Assembly (NCBI GenBank): GCA_039704465.1
Contig: JASFAU010000001.1
Coordinates: 1,426,001-1,490,000 of the forward strand
Direction: 5' to 3'
DNA length: 64,000 nt
DNA from: Plasmodiophora brassicae
Taxonomy: Eukaryota; Endomyxa; Phytomyxea; Plasmodiophorida; Plasmodiophoridae
Shown here: positions 21,155 through 33,266 of the stretch, one piece after another
How positions within the stretch are numbered: position 1 is the first letter of the stretch
How the letters are laid out: the number at the start of each line of letters is the position of its first letter
The notes under the pieces: generated by a model
Seen by the model: the letters and a program-made list of their open reading frames with translations, nothing else
Told to the model about the DNA's origin: nothing
The model's database searches: none
Program-made: the position numbers and the translations under genes

Positions 21155-22470
21155 TTATTCGCGGGTCAAGGCCTTCTTCGCAGTCTCTGTGGAAGAGTCA
21201 GCCTGGGCAATTGCATTTGTCCACAACTAGGCGCACCGAATCCCCAGAAGCAGGTCGCGTTAGCGGGGAACGCTCGGATCATGCAGGGAGTTAAACCTCG
21301 GAAGAAACGCGATGCCCCGCCTTGCTTGTAAAGCTGGGTCGCACAGTCCACGATCCCTTTATACCGACGGGCAGGCCTATCAACAGCGTCCGTCTGCAAT
21401 GCTGACTTGATCTGCCAGGTGCAAGCGTCAGGGTTTCATTGTCAACGGTGACTGTTGAGCGGGCAGCGTTGCACAGACGATATCGGTTGGATACGTAAAC
21501 AGCCAGTAGCAAATACCGGCAAATCCACCAGAACATAACAGTTCGACGTCGGACAGTTGGTCGACGTTGCGCGACGGTCCAACAAGTTGATTCTTCGCGA
21601 ACTCGTAAGCGCCTGCAAACGGTGAACCAGCCATTCCGGCGACGCTAACAGAAGTTATCACCGAAGTAGAGGCCGACTGCAGGAATGTTTCTGAGAAGAG
21701 TCCCATTCAGGCCCTACACTCCCTGAATGAGTGAAAGGACGGAAAAGGACACGGGGCACACACACAAAACCTGATATACACCACGAACGCCATTGTGGCG
21801 CCAAATCTGCACCGCAGCGTCGAGAGCACCAGTGAACCGGAACTGTTTCGCCCCAGGCTTAACTTCCGCAGGCTTCTCGAATACTTGAACTTGCACTTGG
21901 GATTTGACTGAGGCGCACGTTAATCAGATCACAGTTGGATCGGTCATTAGGCAACAAAGAAACGGGCAATAACATAGATCCATGGGAGACTCGACGGCGC
22001 TAACGGCAACCCCGGTCAAAGCACCGCATAGAGCATATTGCTGAACAGTTAATCGTTTCGAATGGTCCCCAGGGAATGATGTCCGAACGACTTCAATCGC
22101 CTACGCGACCCTTTGGGTTAAACGGCCATCGGATGGTATCGAGAACGCTTGCCTGACTTGACCGTAAGCGAAGAATTGCACCGAGTTGAACAAGACCATT
22201 CCAATCACAGGGGATTGCAGACCTGGTTGGCAAGCAATATTGTCGGCATAACACTGACACGATGCAGAATGCCCACCGACCTTTGTAAAAGCCGAGCAGG
22301 CCCTCACCGGACGCCGTCTGCCGAACGCAGTCGAGGAACCCGGTATAGAGCGGCGGGTTTGTTGGCTGCGTCTGCAGGCGCACCTTGATGGTGTCGAACG
22401 GGTGCCCGACCAGGGCAGCCAGCAGGCCGCCAGCCGAGCCCGCCGCTATGTCCACGACCCCGGACGCCAT
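21155..22470 (-). CDS. Mitochondrial carrier family protein (SLC25)
   Basis: Six-helix inner-membrane solute carrier. All three signature repeats are visible: GHPFDTIKVRLQTQP with YTGFLDCV and EGLLGFYKG; the ESPMDLFKSQ type with FTGALDAAVQIW and GVRGVYQ; and TYPTDIV with RYKGIVDCATQLY and ASRFFRGLTPCMIRAFPANA. The last exon is joined by a 50-nt intron to give FWGFETAKKALTRE and a TAA at 21155-21157. The start at 22468-22470 (MASGVVDIAAGSAGGLLAAL) begins the first helix. The second-repeat motif suggests a carnitine/basic-amino-acid-type carrier (the SLC25A20/29/45 group), but the substrate cannot be read from motifs alone. Confidence 0.9.
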
Positions 22471-22933
22471 CGCGGCGCCCAAACGTGAAATAAAATGGCA
22501 CTGCTCTGCATTGTTTTTCGCCCTGATGCCGACGGGCGGTATCGTACCTGCTGACAGCGACGACGCCACTCACCACGCACGACGGCCTGCGGTGTCCTCA
22601 AGGGCTACGTCTGTTTGATTTTTACTGAGGAAACGACGTCGCGTCACCCTGAAATCACGCCACATCCCGCACCAGTCGCGTTTGCTCTACGTGAATGAAA
22701 TACAAGTCCCCCTTCGCCGATCCACTGATGCGCTCCTCCGAGCGTGCTGGGTGTCGCCCACTCTGACGAGAGAGAGGCCGCCCGGATGATCACCACCGAA
22801 AGTACGATCGTGGTGCTGCTGGACGCGCTGTGAGAAACTCGAACGTCACTGTCCAGGAGAATACGATACGTGCTGGACAGGGGCCTGAGGTTCTGAACGA
22901 ACCTGCAATGATGATCGTCCCACAGATACGTTT
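22471..22933. other. Intergenic, no gene seen
   Basis: About 460 bp between the carrier start and the RPA2 stop. Open frames are short and featureless. It presumably contains the carrier promoter and the RPA2 3' end. Confidence 0.4.
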
Positions 22934-25900
22934 TTATTTGACTTTCAATTCGATCTTGACGTTCATAGCAGCGAGCTCATTGACGAGGTACGTAAATACA
23001 TAGGGGACGTTGATCAGGGTGCACGATGACTTCGACCGACAGGATACGCAGGATACCCCACGCCCGTCACGATCGGCCATGCTCGACAGAATACTACCGC
23101 ATTGCCGGCATACATTCGCTGCGCGAACACATAACCCAGATCAGTACTCGTTAATGTGACAGCCAACAGCAACCCCGGACCTGTGTGGAAATCGGAACAC
23201 TTCAACAGACGATCGTTCAGGAGGAATGCGGCTCCGTGTCCCAGTAGAGAGTCACGCTCCATTTCACCGAATCGAATACCGCCCTTCTTCTTACGCCCAT
23301 GAACCGGCTGATGCGTTAGCTCATTGATTGGCCCGGTTGAACGGACCTAGACAGCAGCAGGTTAGGGAGCGCTACCCATAGCGAACTCACGGGTTACGAT
23401 CCCAACCTGAGACTTATCGGACACCATGTGTCGGAGACGCTGGTAGTAGACGACCCCGATGAATACGTCAGCCTTGAACTGCATGCCAGAGACGCCCGAA
23501 TACATCTCCTCGTTACCGACGTGGCTGAACCCAGCAGCGGTTAGCTGGCGACCAAAGTAATCCATAGCCAAGTCGTCTTCGCCGAACTGGAACGGTGTCC
23601 CGTCGGCGAAGACACCATGGAGGCAGCCGGCCTTGCCGGCCATCGACTCGATCAACATGCCGATTGTCATTCGCGAGGGGAACGCGTGCGGGTTGATGAT
23701 GATATCAGGCGTCAGTCCTTCGCCAGTGAACGGCATGTCGATCTGCTTCCATAGTTGAGACAGGACACCCTTCTGGCCGTGCCGCGACGAGAACTTATCA
23801 CCGAGCACGGCGTTACGATTGTACCGGAGCGTGATCGCAATCGCGAACGGGATACCGTTGCCCGTCTTGCCAATGACACGAACCTGGTCGATGTAGGCTG
23901 GCTCGGTGGACTTGTGCCTAACGACCTTGACTTCTTTGGAGACATTGTTGAGCGTGGCGTACAGAGGGTCGTCGGGCTTCAGATAGGAGCCAACAGAAGG
24001 AAGCCCGTCCGCACCGAGCATATCACAGACGCGGTTGCCGGTGCCAGGATCGACGTTGCCGAACGTATAAGGGGACTTCTGGCCAACTTTCATGTCATCC
24101 AGATCGATGACCTTGGTGGTGTAGACGGACCCGTGCCCGAACCCGCGTTCGAAGGCAGACTTGTTGATGATCATGGCGTCTTCCATGTCGTATCCGGTGT
24201 ATGACACGACGGCAACGACGGCATTGCACCCGAGCGGGTACCGATCCATGTCCAGCTGCTTGTAGGCGCGATTACGAACCACAGGTGTCTGCACGTTCTG
24301 GATACGATAGACCTTGTTATCAGCACGATGTGGATGTGAATGGTATGGAGTCCCCATTGTTTGCTTTCCCATCTGGCACTGGTACCTACACAAGCCGTTA
24401 GCAACGCGGTCGCTGGACGACCGCTACAGTACGTACATGTTTCTGGGGGACTGGTTGAAATCAGAGAAGGGCGTGAAGCTCGCGATCACGCTCAGCATGT
24501 TGCATGGATCCAGTTCGATGTGAGAGGTTTCCCCAGGTCTTACGTCACTGACATCGATCGCAATGTCGAGGAACACTTGCTCAAGTGGAGAAATCCATTC
24601 CTGAACGGGATAAGTCGGCACAGGAGCGCAAACAAACGAACGCACGGGTGGTACCTGACGCTTCGCTGGCAAGTACTGAACCAGGCGGATGAACCTGGCA
24701 GCGTTTGACGCGAGAAACACACCGGGGTACGCCCCACACTCGTAATGCTCAACTGAGGTAATCTCCAGCGTCTCAGGAATGCCATGTGCAGCAGGATCTG
24801 TAGCCTACGACAAAACGGATAAGCATGCAAGTCCATGTGTAAGTCACAACGCAATCACCTTCAGGTACCGAAGTCGTTCGGCGAAAGTACGCATCGATTT
24901 GACGGGGACGAATCCCACTAGAATACCATCAACCATAACGACGCGGTCAGAGTGAGGAATGCGACGCCGGTCGTGTAACCGGGAGGATGACATGCCTGCG
25001 GGAACACAGACCGGTACCCCCAAGAGTTCCTGTGATGACGTACCGATTGAAAACAGTGTGGCAATCAAACGTTCGCGGTCGAGGGCGGGTGCATGACAGA
25101 GGACCCGACATGGTGCCGCGAGGTGATTTAAGAGACCGCAAGGGCTTCCATCGGGCGTGTGCACTGGACACAGGAACCCAAACGATTCGGGAAGCAGTTT
25201 ACGAACTGACAAACATCGTTAAAGGTGCAGGAGCAGTGTTCTTATGTGTACAAAAACTTACCTGTAGTTGTCTTCATTTCAGCAAAGAACGCACCTCGAT
25301 GAATAGATCGGAAATGGCCTAAATATCGGTAGTAGTTCCTGTAAAATGTTTGTGTCAGTGATTACACATCAGGATGAGCTCCGAGCGGCGCATACAGTTT
25401 TTCAGCAATGATGGTGAACCCGGACGTCTGCATCAGATCGAGGCCAGACTGGGATACCAGGTTTCCCGTCGAAAGCAAGTAGTGCAATTTCTGGCCAATG
25501 TCTCCTCCACTTGACCCCAATACTGACTTCAGGTACGCGTCGTCATCAACGGAAAATTTGGGGTGCTTGCTTTGGTCGTCCTGCGAAGCAACGTATTAGC
25601 TCCAAGCTGGTTCCTTAGAGGACAGGTTGGGAGCACAAACCCGGATCATTCGCGCCTTCAAACTGTACAGTAGTTCTTGGCACCTCTCTTTCAGAACGTT
25701 GCCATATAGGTGCCCAGGAAGCAAACATTCATGTGCAGATAGTGCATCAGGGTTGTCAGGACCAATATGCCCTAAGGAACGCTAACTTCAGGGCGTCGGC
25801 AAACGTAGCTTGTGACAGAATCAACCTTGAACAAGAGCAAACAGCTTCTTGATCATCAGGGCTAGGACATCGAATTTCTCGAAATCAGTACTGCAGTGAA

Positions 25901-26979
25901 CTAAGAAGTGCCTCTGCAGAAGGATACGACCAGCATCTGCATCGGATACCTGACATGACGCGTTAGTAAAATGCATTGCTCGAAACGCGGCCGCAGTGGA
26001 CGGTACACTGTCATTCAGTCGAAGTATGAAACGGAAGCGGGAGCCGAGGTAGGCTTGGTAGTCGGAAGGAGATCGCAGGTTCAGTACTTTCACTGGCGGA
26101 CGTAATCAGACGCTGGTATGGCAGAGTCGCACATAAGAGGAGGGACTCACCGTCGCGTAGCATTCGTTCCATACGGTCCGCAGCAAAGGTGTCGCCTTCA
26201 GCACACACAGCCTGGAAGATTTCAAAATCCGTCGTTGACATTAACGCGTGGAACATTAACGCAATGGGCGTTAGGAATCTAGGTCAGGACATGGGTGGAA
26301 ACATCACTATGCTGTTACGCGCGTGAACATACTCTTGTTTGCCAATTGTCACTCGAACAGTGCATGTCCCATCCGAGAGGTAATGCACAGTGAGCGTCTG
26401 AGAGCTCTGGTCGCGGCGAACGCTGCGAATGGCGGTCGCATATTCCGTGTAGAACGGCCCTCGATTTGTGAACGACGGCCGAACCAGAGCAGTAATGTAG
26501 TTGCGTTTCGGCATGACCAACAGACGAATAACCTTCTCGAGACCGTTGATAATGAAGTAGCCGCCCATTTCGGTGCCCTCTTCACGGTGCTTGATAAGAG
26601 CATCGTGGTCCATGTTCCTCAGGTGGCATGCTGCCGATCGGACCATAACAGGAGCGTCCCCGGCACGATACTGCATATCAACCGTGTTCCCATCATTGAT
26701 TCGTCGGCTGATTGTGACCGTCAATGCTCCTGAATAGCTCCGGTTCCCTTCGCGACACTCGTTTGGCAGCAGGCGGTTGTCATTGCTGTCGTCGTTCTTG
26801 AACGGTGAACTGATGTGGACCTTCTTAATCCAGAAGCGGGTGCGTGGACGCCCGGTTTCTTCATCGGCGGGAACCTCCACCGGGTGCAAGTCTTTGACAA
26901 TCAGGCCAAGGCCCTCGTGTAACAGCCAATCAAACGATTCCACATGGGGGCGCACGAAATCGTGCACTTCACTGGACAT
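22934..26979 (-). CDS. RNA polymerase I second-largest subunit (RPA2/RPA135)
   Basis: Catalytic subunit of the nucleolar polymerase that makes pre-rRNA. The N-terminal exon reads [30 protein letters not shown] and [16 protein letters not shown]. The middle has [17 protein letters not shown]. The long exon 23362-24393 carries [33 protein letters not shown] and [19 protein letters not shown]. The C-terminus has [19 protein letters not shown], a zinc finger (VCRQCGSIL...CVSCRS), and ends [24 protein letters not shown]. The GL-K-VIR-LL spacing and the short C-terminus favour Pol I over Pol II or III. Several short introns interrupt 24400-26280. The start is taken at 26977-26979; an upstream mini-exon beginning MWQLA (near 27080) is also possible. 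Confidence 0.92.
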
Positions 26980-27596
26980 CACGGCTGAACAAGCTGGCAG
27001 GTTCCCTATTCCAGCAGGATTCTGTGAAGTCCGTCACGGAGTCCGTCGCGCGTACGCGGACTTGCCAGTTGCCACATCGACTGCGTTATTGCCAAGCGTA
27101 AGTAGGTAGGTACTGCAAGACGTCTGCAACCCCAGATGGCGATGGCATTGTGTGTACGGGAGGGCGCTGCGTAAATGCCTGTTAACCACCGTCAGTAGTC
27201 TGGATACTACGATGGAGACTTACCGGATGCTACAATGGAAGTGTCCGTGACCTTTCTTAGTCTCACCTGACTGTGGTTGAGATGCGTTTACGCTGCGCCC
27301 ACCCACACACACATTTAGAGACGCCGAATCCAGATAAACATATTCGACTCATGGTGAACATGAGGAAGTAGAATTTAAGCGTGAGCCCCATCTTTGGAAA
27401 GCTTAGTTTACTCCAGCGCGAATCACAAATAAATTAAAATAAAGTTTATTCCGACAACGAACCAATGGTATTATGATTCTGGTCTTCCAGTGATCCGTCC
27501 GTTGCGAGCGTCTCCCGGTTCCGGGAGCTCTTGTGATTGTGGATTGGCTCCGACTGACCGAACTCCGCATGACCAGATCATATATTCATCCGTGGC
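26980..27596. promoter_or_regulatory. Divergent intergenic region, RPA2 / ankyrin gene
   Basis: About 600 bp between divergent starts. The middle (27300-27480) is AT-rich, with a run resembling AATTAAAATAAAG near 27431. No open frame is convincing. Promoter content is inferred from position. Confidence 0.4.
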
Positions 27597-29017
27597 ATGT
27601 CTGCTTTGCCTGTCGACTGCCTCCGCCTCGTATCAGACTTCCTCGTACGCCCATTATTGCTCCACTACGATTTGCGTTTGTCATGAAGCACGTCACTATA
27701 GGAAGAACATGAAGTGATACACTGGTTCGTGGCCGTCGGATCGTTGGAGTCGTTCCGATTTACGGAAGACGTGTTCGCGGCCTGCCTGGCACGACTGCTG
27801 ATACGGAAGTACGGTTACATTGCACTAGCGCGCCTGACAGGTTACATTCAGTTCTTGCCTCCAACGACATCAGCTGTCATCGCCACAATGGAACGAATCT
27901 TGAAGGAATATCCTGTCGTTGAACATAATCCCGTGCTGACGACTTGGGCACTCCATGGAGACCTGGACGTTTTGAATTGGTTGGTTACCGTTGCGGGCGT
28001 CAGCCCAGTGACTCCTGGGTCACGCGCTCTGGAATCAGCGTGTCAGCATGGGATGCTGGATGTTGTCCGATTGCTGGTCACCCACGGTCTGTCCCATTAC
28101 AATCGTGGTCCACCTATACGCTATTCCCACTGTTCAAATCAGGGGCAAATGTGAACGAATACGATGACAGGGCGCTACTGTCGGCCGCGCTGAACGGCCA
28201 CCATCGCCTAATGGATTTCTTGTTTGACGTTGGAGCCATCATCCCTGTGTGGCAGGATGGCTGCGTCAGCGACAACACGACATGGAGCCACGAGTTCCAC
28301 AGCAAATGGGGCAGGTGCATGGCAGAAGGCGACTTCGAGGTAGCTGCCGCCCTGGTTCGTGTGGGATTTGACGTCGCCGCCAATAACAATTCGGGGTTGC
28401 GACGCGCTGCCGAGCTCGGCAACGAGGCCTTTGTCCAGCTATGTCTCCTGAGTGGGACCTCCGATCCAGTCGACATACACGCCAAAGACGATGAGGCGCT
28501 ACGACTCGCATCGGCGAACGGGCACGTGAACGCCGTCCGCATCCTGCTGTCATCGGGGGCGACTGTGTCGGCACTGGACAACGAGTCGCTGAGGAAAGCC
28601 GCAGAGAATGGTCATGCGGCCATTGCCGAGGAACTAATAACGTGGGGCGCGGACGTCCACGTGCTCGAAGGTGATGGCGTCCCATCTAGCTCGGTACTGT
28701 GTTTCTGATCATTGTTTTCTGCAGATGAACCCATACGGAAGGCCATCGAGAACCGTCACTTCGAATGTATCCGAGTGCTACTCGCGCGCGGCGCTGATGT
28801 ACACGCGAAATGGGAGGCAGCCCTGCAGGGCGTCGTCGCCCGTCGCGACAACGACATGCTAGGCTGGCTCGCCGTCAACGCTGGCTGCGATCGCCTGGGA
28901 CCGAAACTGACCTCGAAGATCATCACTGGCCTGAAACGAACATGGGAATGCACATCCGCCAGCGTTGCCGCACGGCTCCAGAGACCCGCGCCTCCGAGCG
29001 ACCATCCGCAACCGTGA
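27597..29017 (+). CDS. Ankyrin-repeat protein
   Basis: Four exons. Exon 1 starts MSALPVDCLRLVSDFL (F-box-like helix). A 39- to 42-nt intron joins LRL-type sequence to LIHWFVAVGS. A 57-nt intron joins VTHG to ANVNEYDDRALLSAA, and another joins VHVLEG to EPIRKAIENRHF. Ankyrin repeats are plain: ALESACQHGMLDVVRLLVTHG, DDEALRLASANGHVNAVRIL, NESLRKAAENGHAAIAEELI and RHFECIRVLLARGADVH. The repeats bind other proteins; an N-terminal F-box-like helix would make it a ubiquitin-ligase adaptor, but that part is weak. The stop is TGA at 29015-29017. Confidence 0.85.
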
Positions 29018-29164
29018 TGGGTATACTACGGGCAGGTGATATGATTCTTCGACAATGTAGAGTTTCAAAACATCGAGTTGGTGAGACTTGTGTGTGTGTG
29101 TGCGGTTCTAAATATATGCGCGACGCGGTGGTGGTGGCGACGTGCGAAGCGGCGGCGCCCGAGT

Positions 29165-29237
29165 GCGCGCGTGGCGTCAGTGCGTGGCGGACGCCGTGAG
29201 GGTAAGCGCGCGTGGCGTCAGTGCGTGGCGGACGCCG
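29165..29237 (+). repeat. Tandem 32-bp GC-rich direct repeat upstream of the cold-shock gene
   Basis: Two exact copies of a unit starting GCGCGCGTGGCGTCAG (29165-29196 and 29206-29237), 41 bp apart, about 105 bp before the start codon. Each copy contains GCGTGGCG twice. A TG dinucleotide run lies at about 29085-29103 and a TATA-like AATATATG at 29111-29118. Confidence 0.85.
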
Positions 29238-29341
29238 CGAGTGAAGGCCCCAATCCGGGCGGTGCGTGGGGTCCGTACCAGTGGGGCGCGCGTGCGACAA
29301 ATTCGTTATTTGTCGGTGGGTCGTCGCTCGGCGTTTGGACC

Positions 29342-29680
29342 ATGGCGGAGCACCAGAAGAAGACGGGCATCGTCAAGTTCTTCAACAACACCAAGGGGTT
29401 CGGCTTCATCACGCCGGACGACGGTAGCGAGGAGCTGTTCGTCCACCAGACGTCGGTCTATGCGAACGGGTACCGCTCGCTGGCCGATGGCGAGCCCGTC
29501 GAGTTCGACGTCGAGGTCGCTCCTGATGGTCGCACCAAGGCGGTCAACGTGACCGGCCCCGGTGGCTCCTACGTCAAGGGCCAGCCGCGCGAGCAACGTC
29601 AGGATACTGGGTACGGTGGTCGAGGTTACGGATCGGGTGGCGGCGGCGGCGGCGGCTACGGCGGCGGTGACCGCTGGTGA
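29342..29680 (+). CDS. Cold-shock-domain, glycine-rich RNA-binding protein
   Basis: Single-exon, 112-residue protein. Residues 7-70 form a cold-shock domain with both RNA-binding motifs: GIVKFFNNTKGFGFITPDD (RNP1, KGFGFI) and ELFVHQTSV (RNP2, LFVHQ). The tail is Gly-rich with Tyr and Arg (GYGGRGYGSGGGG) and ends GGGDRW. Such proteins bind single-stranded RNA or DNA and act as RNA chaperones in the cytosol or nucleus. The start is ATG in a good context (ACCATGG). Tandem repeats lie immediately upstream. Confidence 0.95.
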   Translation: MAEHQKKTGIVKFFNNTKGFGFITPDDGSEELFVHQTSVYANGYRSLADGEPVEFDVEVAPDGRTKAVNVTGPGGSYVKGQPREQRQDTGYGGRGYGSGGGGGGGYGGGDRW

Positions 29681-29954
29681 TCGGCATCGTTTCGCGCGAC
29701 ACAAGATCTGTCTCCACCTGCGCTCCCTGCATCGCGAACGTTCGTTACTATATTTACCGCTTCGGTGAATCTGTCTCTCTCTCTCGATACGTATTCCTGT
29801 CGGCAGCAATGACCGCCGTGTCTGTGACATCAAGGTAAGCATTGATCTCCTGTCATGCGACATCACCTCTCTGTGATCGTCGATCCGTAGCCGGATGCTA
29901 TTAACCCCTCATATTGGAGTTGCCTGCCGACAGGATACAATAAGTTTATTCGTG

Positions 29955-30452
29955 ATGGCCGTCGAATGGAACGCTGTGCATCGTGTGCGTGCCGTCTGGT
30001 GTGCGTCCCAGATCTTCGTGATATGCCAGACGATGGCGGCGATGAGTGCCGTCGGCAAGGACGACGTGGGCGCAATGCGACCTGGCGACGCCGTGTCGAT
30101 GCAGTACGTGGCATGGTGGCACACGATGCTCTGGCTGGTGTGCTCCATCTGCTCGGGCGTCGTCGTCGGCGCCAGGCAGCGCATGTCCGAGATGACCTTC
30201 GGCATCCTGCTGTGCGCAGCGGCCGCGTTCGCCAATCTCGCCATGGACGACTGCGTGTTCTGGAGCGCGCACGCCGGTGCGTTCGCCACCTACGCCGCCG
30301 CCTTCTTCAACGCACTGCTCTGCGCCGCCAACATCGCCCTGTTCGCCTGCCTGCGGTCCGCTCAGCCCGACCTGGTCCTAGGCAGCAACCTGGCCGAGTT
30401 CCTCCGCCCTAGGATCAAGAATCCCGGCGTGGACATTGTTCCACCCGTGTAA
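29955..30452 (+). CDS. Four-span membrane protein, unknown
   Basis: Intronless, 165 residues. Four hydrophobic helices are visible at about 11-33 (VWCASQIFVICQTMAAM), 53-77 (WWHTMLWLVCSICSGVVVG), 85-105 (FGILLCAAAAFANLAM) and 115-140 (AAAFFNALLCAANIALFACL), then a short polar C-terminus. The layout resembles MARVEL or tetraspan proteins, but the Cys pattern of tetraspanins is absent. The chosen ATG (29955) lies just before the first helix. No functional clue comes from its neighbours. Confidence 0.7.
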   Translation: MAVEWNAVHRVRAVWCASQIFVICQTMAAMSAVGKDDVGAMRPGDAVSMQYVAWWHTMLWLVCSICSGVVVGARQRMSEMTFGILLCAAAAFANLAMDDCVFWSAHAGAFATYAAAFFNALLCAANIALFACLRSAQPDLVLGSNLAEFLRPRIKNPGVDIVPPV

Positions 30453-30757
30453 CATAGATACAGGCCGACATCTACATATAAGTTCAGGTCGGAGTGTGCC
30501 GGCCAGGGGACCCAAGAAGAAGAAGATATTATTGTCGAATGACGGCGCGCGGCCCGCCGGTGAAGCCACCGCTCGTCAATCGTAACATGGATCGCGGGCG
30601 TATCTCCCGGCCTGGCACTGGTAGCAGCAGCAAATTTGAATTGGCGCCAGCGTTCGACTCTATGAGGGGTGGGCTTGGGGGAACTTCGGGGTCGCTCGTT
30701 GCAGTCGCCTGGCAGCCATAAACGAGATTCGTGTCTCGCGAGCGAACGTTATCCATC

Positions 30758-32146
30758 ATGGACGCAGTGGAGTTTCCCAGCGGGGAAGGCAACGACACGG
30801 ACGACTCGTGGTTGTCGGCGTCCGAAGGCGAGCAAGAGGCCTGGCTGCGGTCCGCGTTGCATGAATGCGTCACGCAGCCGCTGGTCGTCGACCCGCGCTA
30901 CGAGATCCCACTGGACAGCGACACCGCGCTGGAACTGTCTGACCGGGCGACCCCAAAACCACCCGACACCATCAAGAACCCGTTCACCGACGATGACGAC
31001 AACGTCGGCGATGACGATGACGACGGTCTCGTGACGGATGTCAGCCCCGTTCGTCGGCCCGGGCCCGGGTCATCATCACCGGCGCAAGCGTTCCCTGTGT
31101 CGGCGTCAATGCCCAACTTCGACTTCAAGCGGGTGCTCGCCGACGAACGCGCCCTGAAGCTCGAGGCCATCGTCGGCAACGCTGGCAAGTCGAACTCGTT
31201 CCCGCGACGTCGCTCGTCCGGCCACCTGGTCAAGTCCAGACAGTCGACGAAGCGTCGCGTTCCCGGCTTCATGCGCGACACGGAGGCCTGGGCCAAACGA
31301 CGATCCAGCGCGTCGTCCTCAGCGGCCCCCACGCGTGCTCGACCAGCTCCAACACCCTTGTCCCGATCGGTCTGCGCCCTGCCAACGTCGGCAGCAGCGA
31401 AATCACGACGTCCTGCTGTTAAACGGGGACCTGCACCCGCTCCGGTCCTGTTCCGAAAGAAGCCGACATCAACGAAACCGACGACGCAGCGTCGTCGAAA
31501 GCCGCTGGTCAGGACAAAGGACCGGCCACCGATCGGGAAGGTGCTGGGCGACGTCAGCAACAGCGTTATGTTCGCGGCCGGTACCTTTAGTCGATGGTCG
31601 AAGGCGTCGGTGACGTCATCATCAACGGAGTCGATCCAGGCGGCGGCCGCTAGCGGGACGCGAGCACGTGTTCGTCGGCCCATGGCCCAGCGACCGACAG
31701 AGGAGCCCGGGAGGACGCAGGCGTGGCTCCCAGTGGACGAGTTCGCCCCATCGCCGAGCGAGCGCGGCAGCAGCAGCGACGGGCGGGACGACAGCGAGGG
31801 GTTCGAGGACGAGGACATGTGCAGGATCGGATCGCACGACGACTACGACAGCAACAGCGAAAAGCGCATCGCCGACCTGGAAGCGCTCGTGCGCCACCTG
31901 CAGGTCACTGTCGAGCAGATGAAGGGCGACAAGCACGACGTACCGTCTGTGAGGTTCGCAGACCTGCCGAAACCGATTTCGAAACCGCGACCGGATCCCA
32001 AGACCGCACAGGTACGCGACAGCAAGTGCCCTTCTAGATCGGGCGTTCTCAGACACGCGTCGCAGGCTCGGCTGCATCGTAAGGAGGCCGAGGGTCTAAG
32101 GCGCCGTCTGGTGGTGGGGTCCGGTTACCAGCGGCACGGTAGGTGA
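30758..32146 (+). CDS. Large disordered, basic/serine-rich protein with C-terminal coiled coil
   Basis: One long frame of 462 codons from MDAVEFPSGEGND. The N-terminal third is acidic (FTDDDDNVGDDDDDGL). The middle is strongly basic with Ser, Pro and Arg (KSRQSTKRRVPGF, KKPTSTKPTTQRRRK), and the end has a short helix, EKRIADLEALVRHLQVTVEQ. A 54-nt segment after PDPKTAQ starts with GTACGC and ends with GCAG, so it may be an in-frame intron; removing it joins the sequence to ARLHRKEAEGLRRR. I do not recognise the protein. The composition suggests a nuclear or cytoskeleton-associated protein. Confidence 0.62.
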   Translation: MDAVEFPSGEGNDTDDSWLSASEGEQEAWLRSALHECVTQPLVVDPRYEIPLDSDTALELSDRATPKPPDTIKNPFTDDDDNVGDDDDDGLVTDVSPVRRPGPGSSSPAQAFPVSASMPNFDFKRVLADERALKLEAIVGNAGKSNSFPRRRSSGHLVKSRQSTKRRVPGFMRDTEAWAKRRSSASSSAAPTRARPAPTPLSRSVCALPTSAAAKSRRPAVKRGPAPAPVLFRKKPTSTKPTTQRRRKPLVRTKDRPPIGKVLGDVSNSVMFAAGTFSRWSKASVTSSSTESIQAAAASGTRARVRRPMAQRPTEEPGRTQAWLPVDEFAPSPSERGSSSDGRDDSEGFEDEDMCRIGSHDDYDSNSEKRIADLEALVRHLQVTVEQMKGDKHDVPSVRFADLPKPISKPRPDPKTAQVRDSKCPSRSGVLRHASQARLHRKEAEGLRRRLVVGSGYQRHGR

Positions 32147-32304
32147 CGCTGCCGAACCATCGGTTTGCATGAGCGTCATCGCTGATCGGTTAGCAAACAC
32201 CACGAGCCGTTGGTCGAATCGGATCTGTATATTCTAGATTGCACAATATACTGCAGTCAGCGCGCTGCCTATTAACAAATAGATAGGCGTGTGGCGGTCA
32301 CCGT

Positions 32305-33101
32305 TTAGCGGAACAGGAACTGGGGATCCCGTTTGAATTTGGCCTCGAACTTGACAAGCCACTTGTCGATAGCGTCGGGCGGGACCTGAAGCATGCCGTT
32401 GGCCGGGCTGACCTGGAACGAGCTGAGGAAGACGGACAGGTCACGGGCGATCGCGATCCCTAATGTTCCATGCGTGGCCGCCTCGTCGCTGACGACCTTC
32501 TCCGAAAGGTTCTGCAGGAACATGTCCGTCTCGATCGATATGCCGATGACCTGTAACAATGGTGCCCATTGTCAGCCTGTAACGAAATGCCGGCCCGAGC
32601 GTCCGACACGACCAGTTCCATAGGTTCGCCAGCTATATAGTACATCGTCAGACAAGGTTGAACCTACAATTGCATTCGATTGAGGCGTACCTGCACTGAT
32701 TGCCATACTGGTGGCGACGGTTGTTGATGGGCCTATATTATAACCGCTGTCATGTGTGGGGTTTCAGGTTCAATAGCCTGAGAGCGTCACAAACAGGTAG
32801 GGCTGACAGAACCGACGAAGGTAAAGTTCTCCACTGGCATGTTTGCTACTTGCACATTCGCATAGATGGCGAGCCCATGCCCAACCGGGATACGTTCCGG
32901 GCGCAGAAGACACACAGCGACGTTCTGGGGCCCTCTGTCAATTGTGGCGATGCAGACCCACAGCGGCGAGCGTACCCCAAGGGCTTTCGTCGATATCGTC
33001 GGGGGCAACGCTATCCTGCAGACAGCTTGCGTCGGCCCCGTGCTCTCCAGATGCGTCTGCAGGGGCAGACCTGGAACAATGACGGCCAGCAGATCATCCA
33101 T
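32305..33101 (-). CDS. Hikeshi/OPI10-family protein
   Basis: Hikeshi imports Hsp70 into the nucleus under heat stress. The C-terminal exon reads VIGISIETDMFLQNL, then IARDLSVFLSSF and FQVSPANGMLQVPPDAIDKW, and ends KFEAKFKRDPQFLFR. This parallels the IGISVEL...FIPANVVLKWYENFQRRL pattern of Hikeshi. The N-terminal exon starts MDDLLAVIVPGLPLQT and includes RPERIPVGHGLAIYANVQV with PVENFTFVGS, matching the FP-G-...-F-GF region. At least two introns lie between 32560 and 33060. The start is ATG 33099-33101. It shares its strand with the DENN gene upstream. Confidence 0.72.
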
Positions 33102-33266
33102 TGTGGCTGTGCAGTTTCCACGGAGTGCGTACGCCCGACGCCGGGGCCGAGGGGCGAGACCGGATTGCACACCGAGTGCACATTCCCTTAACCGAGTATA
33201 GCATAAACCCGTGTATACGTACAAGGTCACGAGTGATGAAATCCAGTCGTTACAGATAGTTTACGG

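Noticed and set aside
27100..27480. Possible RNA gene in the AT-rich intergenic DNA
   Set aside because: No tRNA box pattern, stem set or polymerase III terminator arrangement was visible.
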